This document shows, piece after piece, positions 35,150-44,318 of a DNA stretch of 64,000 bases (position 1 is its first letter; the number at the start of each line of letters is the position of its first letter). The stretch covers positions 1 through 64,000 of the forward strand of contig JBBRQC010000013.1 in the NCBI GenBank assembly GCA_038227135.1, in the 5' to 3' direction. The position numbers were made by a program, and so were the translations under genes. This stretch comes from UBA4720 sp038227135 (GTDB taxonomy: Bacteria; Gemmatimonadota; Gemmatimonadetes; Gemmatimonadales; Gemmatimonadaceae). Under the pieces are notes generated by a model. It had not been told where the DNA came from, did not search any database, and saw only the letters and a list, made by a program, of their open reading frames with translations.

Positions 35150-36793
35150 CTATAGACCTTCCAGCAGGGCGTCGTTGCCTGGTGTGGCCGCGATGCGCTT
35201 GATGAGCCACTCCATTGCCGAACTGGATGGCATTTGCTGAAGGCCGCGTCTGAGTGTGTAAACATGTTCTAGCTGATCGGGACGGAAGAGCTTGTCTTCA
35301 CGACGCGTGCCGCTGGTTGAGACATCGATTGCGGGAAAGATCCGTTTCTCTGAAAGTGAGCGATCGAGCTTGATCTCGCAGTTGCCAGTGCCCTTGAATT
35401 CCTCGAAGATGACGTCGTCCATCCGCGATCCCGTTTCGACGAGGGCGGTGGCAATTATAGTCAGCGACCCCCCGCCGTGTTCCGGTGCGACCGAGCGCGC
35501 GGATCCGAAGAAGGCCTTGGGCTTGGCCATCGCGGAGGAATCGAGACCGCCGGACAAGGTACGGCCCGTGCCGCGCTCGACGGTGTTGTAGGCGCGTGCC
35601 ATACGCGTGATCGAGTCCAATACGATGACGACATCCTTGCCTAGCTCCACGAGTCGGCGAGCCCGCTCCAGTACCATCTCGGTCACGTCCGTGTGGCGAA
35701 CCGCGGGCATGTCGAAGCTGGAGGCAACAACCTCGCCATAGCCCCAGGTGATCATTTCGCTGACTTCCTCGGGGCGCTCGTCGACGAGCAGAACCAGGAG
35801 TGCTGCCTGCGGATGATTGATCGCCACGCCCTCGACGATCGCCTGGAGCAGCATGGTTTTGCCGGCGCGCGCGGGGGCCACGATCAGCGCGCGCTGGCCG
35901 TACCCAATGGGCGCGATGAGATCTATTGCCCTGCGTGTCAGCTCGGGTCCGCCCTTGGCGGGCCGGCCTGTTTCGAGCTTGAGCTTTCGCTCCGGATACG
36001 AAGCGATGAGCGATCCGAAATCTGGGCGACGTGCCGCTTCGTCCGGACTGGCGCCGTTGATCTCCTTGACGTCGACCACGACTATGCGATTGCGATGATC
36101 GTGTCCCGTCGTCGCGAGCACCTGGTCGCAGCGGCGCAGCATGAACTGCCGCATGACATTCGTAGGCAAGTACGCGTCGCCCGGCTCGGCGAGATAGCTG
36201 TTCGCGGCGCGGCGGATGAAACCGCCCTCTCGCTGCGGATCGAACCAGCCAGTGGTCTCTCCATCGGGAACGACGGGAGCCACCGGTGCGCGCGAAGCCT
36301 GTTCGGGGCGCGGCGCGTTCGGCTGTTGTCCCTGCTGTTGTCGCTGTCTTCCACGTCCACGCTGATTGCGGCCGCGTCGTCCGTTGTGACGATGATCGCG
36401 CTCACCGGATTGACGCTGCTGCTGGTTGCCATCGCGCTGCTGCCCGCCACCCGTTGTCTGCGGATTGTACTGCTGTTGCTGCCCGCCAGAATCGCCCGAT
36501 CCATTCGCGGGAGGAGCAGCCGGCGGAGCCGAGTTCGATTCGGAGCTCGCCCCGGCCGCAGACTCAGGAGCATCGGGAGCTTGGGAGGGGGACAAAGGTG
36601 CGGAAGACGGAATTGCGGGTGAAGTCATATTGTCGCGCGCATCAGGAATCTGCGCGGCATCGGGTGTAGGTGTCGAAGGATCCATTGGCTCCAGATACGG
36701 ATCGGCATCACCGTAGGATTCGGGAGAGACTGGTTGATTGCCGGACGGACGGCTGCGCCGGCCGCGACGAAAAGGACGTCGGGGTTCGCTCAT
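35150..36793 (-). CDS. rho: Transcription termination factor Rho with long disordered N-terminus
   Basis: The 547-residue protein has a low-complexity N-terminal 175 residues rich in Gln, Arg, Gly, Pro and Ser in place of the usual helical N-terminal domain. The RNA-binding cold-shock-like domain follows, with EGGFIRRAANSY near 189-200. The ATPase core has Walker A APARAGKT (306-313), where most Rho proteins have APPKAGKT, plus DERPEEVSEM, VIVLDSITRMARAYN and the R-loop. A GSARSVAPEHGGGSL segment sits where many have GAARNIEEGGSL. It unwinds RNA and ends transcription. Rho is 13 bases upstream of the Omp85 gene on the same strand. Confidence 0.93.
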   Translation of the reverse strand: MSEPRRPFRRGRRSRPSGNQPVSPESYGDADPYLEPMDPSTPTPDAAQIPDARDNMTSPAIPSSAPLSPSQAPDAPESAAGASSESNSAPPAAPPANGSGDSGGQQQQYNPQTTGGGQQRDGNQQQRQSGERDHRHNGRRGRNQRGRGRQRQQQGQQPNAPRPEQASRAPVAPVVPDGETTGWFDPQREGGFIRRAANSYLAEPGDAYLPTNVMRQFMLRRCDQVLATTGHDHRNRIVVVDVKEINGASPDEAARRPDFGSLIASYPERKLKLETGRPAKGGPELTRRAIDLIAPIGYGQRALIVAPARAGKTMLLQAIVEGVAINHPQAALLVLLVDERPEEVSEMITWGYGEVVASSFDMPAVRHTDVTEMVLERARRLVELGKDVVIVLDSITRMARAYNTVERGTGRTLSGGLDSSAMAKPKAFFGSARSVAPEHGGGSLTIIATALVETGSRMDDVIFEEFKGTGNCEIKLDRSLSEKRIFPAIDVSTSGTRREDKLFRPDQLEHVYTLRRGLQQMPSSSAMEWLIKRIAATPGNDALLEGL

Positions 36794-37040
36794 GCAGTTG
36801 TGGTGTGGCTGAGAAGAAAAGTGCTACTCGAATGGCTCACGGGGACCGCGGACATAACTCACGCGAAATCCGGAACCCTCATTCTGTTTGGAATGGCGCG
36901 CTACCAGCGCTGCGCTCGTGCAAGAATGGTACTATCGACCATCGGAATTGTCCAGCAACAAGTGAATGGTAGGGCGCAGCGCACGGGTTGTCCAGCGTCC
37001 TGGATGATCGGAATTGAGACTCCCGTTAGCTTATTGACGC
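36794..37040. promoter_or_regulatory. Leader region of rho and the TPR gene
   Basis: These 247 bases separate divergent rho and the TPR gene. A perfect 9-bp inverted repeat, GCGCTGCGC (36907-36915) and GCGCAGCGC (36974-36982), is separated by 58 bases. Rho genes often control themselves through their leader, so it could form part of an attenuator. That is inference; no further motif is seen. Confidence 0.35.
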
Positions 37041-37508
37041 ATGAATGAGCCGCACGCGTCCCAGCAAAACGAAGAACCTGTTGATCCAACGCCCGCACTC
37101 GAGAGCGCGGTGGCTGAGCGCCCCGACGACGCGAAGGCGCTCGTTGCGCTTGCCAACCACTACTGGCTGATCGGCGCGGGGCCGGAAGTCGTCGGCGATC
37201 TCGCTTCGCGGGCGATCGCGTCCGATGCAGACAACCGCGCAGCGTGGCACCTGTGGGCGCTGGCCGAGTCCAACCCGAGAGAGCGCGTGGCGCGCTGGCA
37301 GCAGGTGTCAAAAAGGTTCCTCACGGACGACCTGGCGAAGGCAAACCTCGCCGATAACGCCGCGAGCCTGGCCGGCGCCGAGCACGATTACGAGTCGGTG
37401 GATCTGGCGATCGAGACGTACGAGGATCTTCTCACCAGGGCTCAGCACGCCGATCAGCGGAGCGCGCTGGAGAAGGCGATCAGGACGCTCAAGGGGTGGA
37501 AGTTCTGA
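37041..37508 (+). CDS. Small TPR-like helical protein
   Basis: The 155-residue protein consists of amphipathic helices with TPR spacing, for example AKALVALANHYWLIGAGPEVVGDLASRAI and AAWHLWALAE, then DYESVDLAIETYEDLLTRA. No signal or membrane helix is visible, so it is probably a cytoplasmic scaffold. The partner is unknown. It is transcribed divergently from rho and stops 69 bases before the deacetylase gene's end. Confidence 0.72.
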   Translation: MNEPHASQQNEEPVDPTPALESAVAERPDDAKALVALANHYWLIGAGPEVVGDLASRAIASDADNRAAWHLWALAESNPRERVARWQQVSKRFLTDDLAKANLADNAASLAGAEHDYESVDLAIETYEDLLTRAQHADQRSALEKAIRTLKGWKF

Positions 37509-37577
37509 TTTGAAAAAGAGCGAACGCCTTGACTGAGTTTTCAGCTCGCGCTGTGCCACCAGGATGCGGCTATAAGC

Positions 37578-38702
37578 TCAAAGCTTCGTACCAGCGGTCG
37601 CTCCAGTAGAACGAGCCGCAGGCTTGGCGATGACTGACGCGTTCCCGTCCGAGACGTACATGTTGCCGCTCGCCTCGAGCTTGTTGATCATGGACTCGAT
37701 CGCGTTCCCGATCACCTGGATGCGCGGGGTCATGCCCGGGTTGAACGCCGAATCGTACGGGCTGCGCATCGGCCCACCAGCGACCTCGAACACCACCGGC
37801 CAATCGTAGCTCACTGTCTTGCCGGTCTTGGGGTTCGTCCAGTTCCCTTTGCTCGCCAGCGCGCGGTTCTTCGGCCACAGTCCCTGCGGCAGCGCCATCG
37901 ATCTGATCTTGTATCCCGGCACCGCTGAATCGATCGCCAGCGCGTTGCGCGCGATCTGCTCCTGCACGAATGCGTCGGGATATTTGCTCAGCTGCGCGTG
38001 CCACAGCGTATGGTCGCATAGCTCGAAACCGTTGTCGGCGAGCCATTTTACTTTCTGCAAGCGCCAGTTGGATTTCTGTCCCTGGACGCCGCGATCGCCG
38101 AAGAAGTTGTGTCCCGCCGAAGCGCCGGAGAGCAGACAGTACACCGCCTTGTTGTTCCAGTCGGGATGCGACTTCCTGAAATCGAGCCAGATTCCCATAC
38201 CGCTCGTCGGATCGATCTCCAGCTTGCCGTTGTTGTCGATGTAGCGGAACTGCTCCGGCGATGCGTCGTCGAACACGAACACGACGGGCGACAATCCGCG
38301 CGGCAGATTCAGCTTCTTGTCGAGCACGTCGGACATGTTCACTGGCCGGTACCCGCGATTGTAGAGCAGCTCCAGGTCCTTCCGGAACTGGCCGCGCTCG
38401 CGCGCGTAATCTCCGTTGTGGTCGGTGATCAGGTGATATTCGAGCACCATGATCCGTCCCATCTCGTTGGGAGCCCGATTGGGGTTCGGAGCACCCTGCG
38501 CGGAACTCCCGTTACCCCCATCCGTAGTGGGTGTGGGACCCGCGAGGACGCCGGCGGTGTTTGATGGTTGCGCGGTGCGGTCGAGCGCGCCCACAGCGGG
38601 GCCCGAGGCGGCATTATTACTGCTCGCGGCGGAGGCTGAGTTAGGCCCGCCCTTGCAGGCGGTCGCGGCGAGAAGGATCAAAACGAGGATATAACGATAC
38701 AT
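37578..38702 (-). CDS. Polysaccharide deacetylase (NodB-like) lipoprotein
   Basis: ATG 38702 (MYRYILVLILLAATACKGG) gives a lipoprotein signal with Cys at the lipobox and a Ser/Ala/Pro-rich linker. The NodB domain has VVFVFDDASPEQF (Asp-Asp of motif 1) and CDHTLWHAQL (His-x3-His of motif 2) around residues 130-240. Such enzymes remove acetyl groups from chitin, peptidoglycan or exopolysaccharide at the cell envelope. It is divergent from the penicillin-binding protein, with 12 bases between the two start codons. Confidence 0.85.
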   Translation of the reverse strand: MYRYILVLILLAATACKGGPNSASAASSNNAASGPAVGALDRTAQPSNTAGVLAGPTPTTDGGNGSSAQGAPNPNRAPNEMGRIMVLEYHLITDHNGDYARERGQFRKDLELLYNRGYRPVNMSDVLDKKLNLPRGLSPVVFVFDDASPEQFRYIDNNGKLEIDPTSGMGIWLDFRKSHPDWNNKAVYCLLSGASAGHNFFGDRGVQGQKSNWRLQKVKWLADNGFELCDHTLWHAQLSKYPDAFVQEQIARNALAIDSAVPGYKIRSMALPQGLWPKNRALASKGNWTNPKTGKTVSYDWPVVFEVAGGPMRSPYDSAFNPGMTPRIQVIGNAIESMINKLEASGNMYVSDGNASVIAKPAARSTGATAGTKL

Positions 38703-38714
38703 TTTTCCCGACTG

Positions 38715-40808
38715 TTGCAAGAGATAAAAACGAGACGACGAGCAATCCTGCTCGGCTTACTCGCAATAAGTATTCTAACGGTTTATTTCACCGATCTCTG
38801 GCTGGGCACCTGCGGTTTCGACGGTTGCCCAACGGCTCGCGCCATCCAAACCTTCCAGCCTGATCAGGGCGGCCGCATTCTGGACCGCTATAATCGGCTC
38901 ATGGGACGGTTGGAAACCGTCCGGCGCGTAAATGTTCCGTTGAGCGCGGTTCCCGAATTCGTCCAGCAGGCGTTCATCGCCACCGAAGACAGACGATTCT
39001 ACCAGCACGGCGGTCTCGACTGGCGCGGATTCTTCCGCGCCATAGTCACGAACATTCGCGCCGGGCGCACGCGCGAAGGATTCAGCACCATAACGATGCA
39101 GGTGGCGCGCAACACGTTTGCCGTTCGCAAGTATCCGGCGCGGTCGCTGCGGCAGAAGCTCACAGAGCTCAGACTCTCTCGTCTCATCGAGCACTCGCTT
39201 ACCAAGCAGCAGATTCTCGAGCTCTACTTCAACGTCATCTACATGGGTAACGGCGTTTACGGAGTCGAAGCAGCGAGCAGAGATCTCTTCGGCCGCAGCG
39301 TCAATCAGATCAACCTGCCACAGGCAGCAATGCTGGCGGCGCTGCCCAAAGCGCCCTCCGCGTACACCCCGCGACGCCATCCGGATCGCGCCCTCACTCG
39401 GCGCAACCTCGTGCTCACCCTGATGGTTCAGCAGGGATACGTCTCAGCGGGCAGGCTCGCCGGATTGCAGGCGCAGTCGCTGAAAATTGCCCGCGACGAA
39501 TTCAGGCCCACTGATCCGAACGATTCGTATGCACTCGATGCGGTTCGCGCGAAAGTGGACTCGATCATCCAGGGCGGAACCCTCGACATCATCGACTTGA
39601 CCGTGCGCACGACACTCGATCGTAACGCGCAGATCGCCGCCGATCGCGCCGTTCGCCGGCAGGCGTCAGCGATCCAATCGGAGACAGGCCGGCGCGCCCT
39701 GGTCCAGGGAGCGATGGTGGCGATAGACCCGCGCAACGGCGACATCCGCGCGCTGAGCGGCGGGCGGAAATACGAGCGTGGCACGTTCAATCGTGCTCTG
39801 CTCGCGCATCGTCAGCCAGGTTCCGCGTTCAAGCCATTCGTATATGCCGCGGCAATGGCAGCCGGCTACACGCCTTCCTCGGAAGTGGACGACGATCCAA
39901 TCGATGTAATTCAGGGACGGAATGTCTGGTCGCCGTCCAACTACAACGACGAGTACGCCGGGCGCATCACCTTCCGAAAAGCCCTGATCAACTCGGCGAA
40001 CGGAGCGACGGTTCGCGTGAGTCAGGCGGTCGGGATCCCAAGAATCATCGACGTCGCGCACAAGAATGGAATCATCAGCCCGTTGCCGAACGTTCCTTCA
40101 ATGGCGCTCGGCTCTGTCGAAGTCACCCCGATCGAATTGGTAACCGCGTACGCCCCATTCGCGAATGGCGGATTCAGAGTGAAGCCAAGGCTGGTGAGGA
40201 GTATAGAGTCCGCCGATGGAACCCAATTGTGGGTGCAGGAGGAGGGAACGGGGACGTCAGTGATGGATCCGCGCGACGCCTATCAGGTCACCTCCATGCT
40301 GCAGTCGGTCATCGACTACGGAACCGGCAAAGCAATACGCAGCTACGGAGTGCGCGGACTGGTCGCCGGCAAAACCGGAACTACGAACAGCGGCACCGAT
40401 GTCTGGTTCGTCGGCTACACGCCGACGATCGTCGCAGGTTTCTGGTTCGGCTTCGACACTCCGGCACCGATCTCAGGCGACGCATCGGGCGGACGGCTCG
40501 CCGCGCCAGCATGGGCCGAGTTCTATCTGAATGGCTGGCGTGAGGCATCGCCGCTAAAGGCGTGGAATCCGCCGCCGGGGATGACAATGCGAGTCATCGA
40601 TCCGACGACGGGATATCTCGCGACGGAGTGGTGCCCGGTGTCGAGGAACGAATACTACAAGCCCGGCACCGAGCCGACGGTGCAGTGCCCGAATCATGGA
40701 CCGGACTCGGGTGACGAACAGAATCCGGACTGGCCGAATCAGCGCGATTGGCAGAACGATTTCGGCAAGAAAATCAGCAAGGCACTCGGGCGGATCTTCA
40801 AGTTCTAG
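38715..40808 (+). CDS. Class A penicillin-binding protein (PBP1A-like)
   Basis: The 697-residue protein has an N-terminal membrane anchor (residues 9-27), a glycosyltransferase-51 domain with ATEDRRFYQHGGLDWRG and RKYPARSLRQKLTELRLSR, and a transpeptidase domain. The transpeptidase shows SAFKPF (SxxK Ser), INSANGA (SxN) and GKTGTT (KTG). It polymerises and crosslinks peptidoglycan in the periplasm. The only upstream start is TTG 38715, with no clear ribosome site and only 12 bases from the deacetylase ATG on the other strand, so translation may be leaderless. Confidence 0.93.
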   Translation: MQEIKTRRRAILLGLLAISILTVYFTDLWLGTCGFDGCPTARAIQTFQPDQGGRILDRYNRLMGRLETVRRVNVPLSAVPEFVQQAFIATEDRRFYQHGGLDWRGFFRAIVTNIRAGRTREGFSTITMQVARNTFAVRKYPARSLRQKLTELRLSRLIEHSLTKQQILELYFNVIYMGNGVYGVEAASRDLFGRSVNQINLPQAAMLAALPKAPSAYTPRRHPDRALTRRNLVLTLMVQQGYVSAGRLAGLQAQSLKIARDEFRPTDPNDSYALDAVRAKVDSIIQGGTLDIIDLTVRTTLDRNAQIAADRAVRRQASAIQSETGRRALVQGAMVAIDPRNGDIRALSGGRKYERGTFNRALLAHRQPGSAFKPFVYAAAMAAGYTPSSEVDDDPIDVIQGRNVWSPSNYNDEYAGRITFRKALINSANGATVRVSQAVGIPRIIDVAHKNGIISPLPNVPSMALGSVEVTPIELVTAYAPFANGGFRVKPRLVRSIESADGTQLWVQEEGTGTSVMDPRDAYQVTSMLQSVIDYGTGKAIRSYGVRGLVAGKTGTTNSGTDVWFVGYTPTIVAGFWFGFDTPAPISGDASGGRLAAPAWAEFYLNGWREASPLKAWNPPPGMTMRVIDPTTGYLATEWCPVSRNEYYKPGTEPTVQCPNHGPDSGDEQNPDWPNQRDWQNDFGKKISKALGRIFKF

Positions 40809-40918
40809 CTTTGATCTTTGGGCGGGTCTGACATCGTGCGCCTGGTAGTGTGATTGGGGGTGAAGTAGCCGCTAGCCGGCGCTTGGGGCGACCCCCGCAT
40901 GAAATTGGGAGATGGGTA

Positions 40919-40947
40919 GCGACAGGTGCGCTCTCGCATCCTATATT
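40919..40947 (+). promoter_or_regulatory. Candidate promoter for the FadL-SGNH pair
   Basis: TATATT at 40942-40947 with GCGACA at 40919-40924 (17-base spacing) is a plausible sigma-70-like promoter about 120 bases upstream of the FadL start. The -35 matches only four of six bases. Confidence 0.4.
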
Positions 40948-41067
40948 AGGCCCTCCCTGATTCGACTTTTCTTCCCACCGACACAAACGATGAACCGACT
41001 CGCCAGACCGGCGTTCTTACGTTCGGTCCTCCCTTCGGACCTCAAAGGAGCTCACAGGAGGATTGAG

Positions 41068-42459
41068 ATGACGTTCCCGCGTACTTTACTGTTCACATTC
41101 GCCCTCGCCGTGCTCGGACTGCCAGCCTCGGCCGGAGCCCAGGCATTCGGGCTCAACGAGATCGGGTCCTGCGCACTTGCCCGCGGATTCGCCACGACCG
41201 CCGTCCCATGCGACGACGCGTCGAGCATCTACTGGAATCCTGGCTCGCTGCCCAAGACTCCCGGGTTCTCATTCTATGGTGGCGCCGCGATCATCGCGAT
41301 CAACGGCGACTTCACCCGCGACACGAGCTTTACGACGTACAACAGCGATGTTCCCAACGCTGTCGTGCCGCACGTTTTCGTGAACTATCGCGGCGCCGGA
41401 AGGCTGGCCTTTGGAATCGGCGCTTACGTTCCCTATGGATTGACGTCGCAATGGGCTGACGATTTCCCGGGCCGGTTCTCCGCAAAGAAGGCATCGCTGC
41501 AAACGATTTACGTGCAGCCGAACATCGCTTTCCAGCTGAACGACAACTGGTCCATCGGCGGGGGTCCGATCTATGGACATTCTTCGGTCGAATTGATCCA
41601 GGCGATTGACCTCGCTGGAGTGCCGACGTCAGCCGGCGGTCCCACCTTCGGGCAGCTCGGTATTGCGGCCCGCACGGAATTCGCCCGCGTTCGCCTCAAG
41701 GGATCAGGCAACGCCTTCGGGGTAACAGTTGGAGTGCATGGCAAACTCAATCCGACCTGGGAGATGGGCGCGCGCTTTCTCTCACAGCTCACCTTCAAAT
41801 ACGACAACGCCGACGCGACGTTCGAGCAGCGCCCGACCGGGCTCGTGCTTGCCCCGCAAAACCCGTTCAATCTTCCGGCGGGTACGCCTGTCGACGCGTT
41901 GGTCGCCAGCCAGTTTGCCGCGGGCGGAGCGCTCACCGCGCAGAAGGCCAGCACCAAGATCCGCCACCCGGCGCAGGTCCAGGTCGGGTTCGCATACACT
42001 GGTCTCGAGCGGACAACTGTGAGCCTCGACTACGCTTACGTTGGCTGGAGATCATTCCAGAAACTGCCGGTAACGTTCGCGGGCAGTGCACCATCCAAGG
42101 TGATCCAGGAGGATTACAACAACACCTCCTCGATTCGCTTCGGAGTCGAGCATCGCACGATGGGCGGATTCGCTCTGCGCGGCGGTCTCGCCGCCGCGTC
42201 GGCAGCAGCCCCTGATGAGACGGTCACACCTCTTCTTCCGGAGATGGACCGCGGTTATGCCATGTTCGGTGCGGGTATCCCGCTGATGGGGCGGTTCGCA
42301 CTCGACGCTACGTACGCGCATATCTTTACTTCCGGCCACCGCGGCCGCATCGATGAGCGCGCCGCCGGAACGACTACCGCGCAGGCCCTCGCCCTCAACA
42401 GCGGCTTCTACACCTTGAGCGCGAACATCTTTTCGCTCAGCCTGAAAGCCACCTTCTAG
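41068..42459 (+). CDS. OmpP1/FadL-type outer membrane porin
   Basis: ATG 41068 (MTFPRTLLFTFALAVLGLPA) has GGAGG upstream and gives a 463-residue protein with a signal peptide. QAFGLNEIGSCALARGFATT and DDASSIYWNPGSL are the N-terminal hallmarks of the FadL/TodX family, where the N-terminus plugs the barrel. The rest is a beta-barrel ending in an aromatic residue (KATF). It should bring fatty acids or hydrophobic compounds across the outer membrane. The SGNH lipoprotein follows 18 bases later, and the two are likely an operon. Confidence 0.9.
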   Translation: MTFPRTLLFTFALAVLGLPASAGAQAFGLNEIGSCALARGFATTAVPCDDASSIYWNPGSLPKTPGFSFYGGAAIIAINGDFTRDTSFTTYNSDVPNAVVPHVFVNYRGAGRLAFGIGAYVPYGLTSQWADDFPGRFSAKKASLQTIYVQPNIAFQLNDNWSIGGGPIYGHSSVELIQAIDLAGVPTSAGGPTFGQLGIAARTEFARVRLKGSGNAFGVTVGVHGKLNPTWEMGARFLSQLTFKYDNADATFEQRPTGLVLAPQNPFNLPAGTPVDALVASQFAAGGALTAQKASTKIRHPAQVQVGFAYTGLERTTVSLDYAYVGWRSFQKLPVTFAGSAPSKVIQEDYNNTSSIRFGVEHRTMGGFALRGGLAAASAAAPDETVTPLLPEMDRGYAMFGAGIPLMGRFALDATYAHIFTSGHRGRIDERAAGTTTAQALALNSGFYTLSANIFSLSLKATF

Positions 42460-42477
42460 CCCACGCTCGGAGAATCA

Positions 42478-43713
42478 ATGATGGTTAAAATGACTACTCT
42501 CATCCGCGTGGCGGCCGTCGGCGCCGTCATGGCGCTTGCAGCCTGCAGCTCTGACAAGAAGCTCCTTGGCCCCACGACACCGGTCGGCGGAGACATCTTC
42601 AAGAGCTACGTCGCCCTCGGGAACAGCATCACCGCCGGCTTCCAGAGCGGTGGTATCGTAGACTCCACCCAGCGACAGAGCTACGCATTTCTGCTCGCGA
42701 GCAGGATGGGGACGCAGTACCACTACGCGTCGCTGGCGAAGCCCGGCTGTCCGGCGCCGATCATCAACTTCAACACGCAGGCCCGTCCCACCGGCGCTCC
42801 GCCGTGCGCCCTTCGCTCCACCAGCTCGATAACGGACATCCTGAACAACGTCGCCGTTCCGGGCGCGAGCTCGTATGATCCGACGGCCGTCAATGGAACG
42901 CCGTTCTCGAACGCGCTGACGACGTTCATTCTCGGGGGAAAGACACAGGTTCAGCGGGCGCTCGATGCGAACCCGACGTTCGTGAGTATCGGGATCATCG
43001 GCAATGACTACCTGAGCTTTGCGGTTCAGGATGGACGCACGGCCGCGCTGGCCGGCATCACGCCGGTGGCAACCTTTACCGCCAACTACGACAAGACGAT
43101 CGCTCAGCTTCTCGCCGGCGCGCCGAATGTGAAGGGTGTGATCATGGCCAACGTTCTGCCGACGACTCACCCGATCATGTTCGCGGCGGCGGCGATGTCG
43201 AATCCGGTCTTCAAGGCCGGCTTTGACGCGCAGGCCGGAACGACGACGACGCTCGATCCGAGCTGCACTGCTGGTGGCGCTGGCGCCACTTCGTTGATCA
43301 ACACTTTCCTGGCGCACCAGATTCGCGTTGGCGCGCATCCGCCGATCGTTGCCTGCGTTCCAGGCGGCGCCAGCGGCACACTACCCGCGCCGATCGGTGA
43401 TATCCTCATTCTGGATCCGACCGAGCAGGCGACCATCAACGCGATCGTCAGCGGGTACAACACGTACCTCCAGACCAAAGCGAACAGTATCGGCTTCGCG
43501 TTTTACGATCCGAACACGCTGCTGACGACGCAGAAGGCAGCGGGAACGGTCATACGGTCGACGCCCAATTACGCGAGCCCCACCGCGCCTTTCGGCTCGG
43601 GGATGTCGCTCGATGGCGTGCATCCCGCGCTGGCCGTCCATAAGTTGATCGCCAACGATCTCATCGGCGTGATCAACACCAAGTATGGCACGTCGCTGAC
43701 GCCGGTTCCCTGA
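42478..43713 (+). CDS. SGNH-type lipoprotein hydrolase paired with FadL
   Basis: The 411-residue protein has a lipoprotein signal (ALAACSS). It shows an SGNH arrangement: VALGNSITAGFQ (Ser), GIIGNDYLSF (Asn) and SLDGVHPALAVH (Asp-His). Between these blocks it is longer than simple GDSL enzymes. It probably cleaves esters at the outer-membrane inner face, and the product may be a fatty acid taken up by the FadL neighbour. An intrinsic terminator follows the stop, closing the transcript. Confidence 0.85.
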   Translation: MMVKMTTLIRVAAVGAVMALAACSSDKKLLGPTTPVGGDIFKSYVALGNSITAGFQSGGIVDSTQRQSYAFLLASRMGTQYHYASLAKPGCPAPIINFNTQARPTGAPPCALRSTSSITDILNNVAVPGASSYDPTAVNGTPFSNALTTFILGGKTQVQRALDANPTFVSIGIIGNDYLSFAVQDGRTAALAGITPVATFTANYDKTIAQLLAGAPNVKGVIMANVLPTTHPIMFAAAAMSNPVFKAGFDAQAGTTTTLDPSCTAGGAGATSLINTFLAHQIRVGAHPPIVACVPGGASGTLPAPIGDILILDPTEQATINAIVSGYNTYLQTKANSIGFAFYDPNTLLTTQKAAGTVIRSTPNYASPTAPFGSGMSLDGVHPALAVHKLIANDLIGVINTKYGTSLTPVP

Positions 43714-43757
43714 CGCGCGGCGCTTACTGAGTCGCATTTACCCACGTTTCAACGACA

Positions 43758-43803
43758 AATCCCCGTCCCTGGCGTCGAGCTTGAGCGCCAGGGCCGGGAT
43801 TTT
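43758..43803 (+). terminator. Intrinsic terminator after FadL-SGNH operon
   Basis: AATCCCCGTCCCTGGCG (43758-43774) pairs with CGCCAGGGCCGGGATT (from about 43786) across a 10-base loop, followed by a short T-run (TTTTG). It lies 44 bases after the SGNH stop and could also work on the opposite strand for the downstream convergent gene. Confidence 0.82.
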
Positions 43804-43817
43804 GTTTCGCAGTGGGA

Positions 43818-44240
43818 TCAGGAAAGATTGTGGATCGCGAAAGCCGCGAGAGATGCTATCCCCACGAAAAAGCCGCCGAGTCCTGCGGTTATCGGAAGCC
43901 ACCCCACCCAGCGCGTCGGCATTTGCGCATGGAGACTCAGCTCGGAGTCCGTGTCGAGGACGGCGAGCGCGTACATGACGGCGCATCCAACCACGGAGAC
44001 TGCAAACCCGCTCAGCGATACGTCCACCAATTCCTTCCACTCCGGGTTGGGGAACACCTTGACCAGAAACGTCGCGATCAGCACAACGGACGCGGTGCTG
44101 AGCGTCGTGAGATGCTTGTAGAAGTCTCGTTCCGCGCGATAGGATTCGAGCTTACGCTTGAATTGGCGGTCGCTCATGGCCGCGTCGATGTCGATTAGCG
44201 CGTCGAGGGTATCCGGCTCGACCATTCCTTTTTCGGTCAT
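43818..44240 (-). CDS. Hypothetical membrane protein, three to four helices
   Basis: ATG 44240 follows AGGAGAGG and gives 140 residues. The N-terminal 45 residues are soluble and charged (DIDAAMSDRQFKRKLESYRAER), then hydrophobic helices follow at about 52-70, 76-96 and 112-138. I do not recognise the family. It converges with the FadL-SGNH operon and starts 78 bases after the NIPSNAP gene ends. Confidence 0.65.
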   Translation of the reverse strand: MTEKGMVEPDTLDALIDIDAAMSDRQFKRKLESYRAERDFYKHLTTLSTASVVLIATFLVKVFPNPEWKELVDVSLSGFAVSVVGCAVMYALAVLDTDSELSLHAQMPTRWVGWLPITAGLGGFFVGIASLAAFAIHNLS

Positions 44241-44318
44241 TGTGACCTCTCCTGTCACGGCAAAAATGCTTCTTAATTGCGACATTCGTTAGGCATCGGC
44301 CGCCTCGGACTGTTGGGC

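Noticed and set aside
42475..43338. Minus-strand open frame of 287 codons
   Set aside because: It is antisense to the SGNH lipoprotein gene and is highly basic. No motif or ribosome site supports it.
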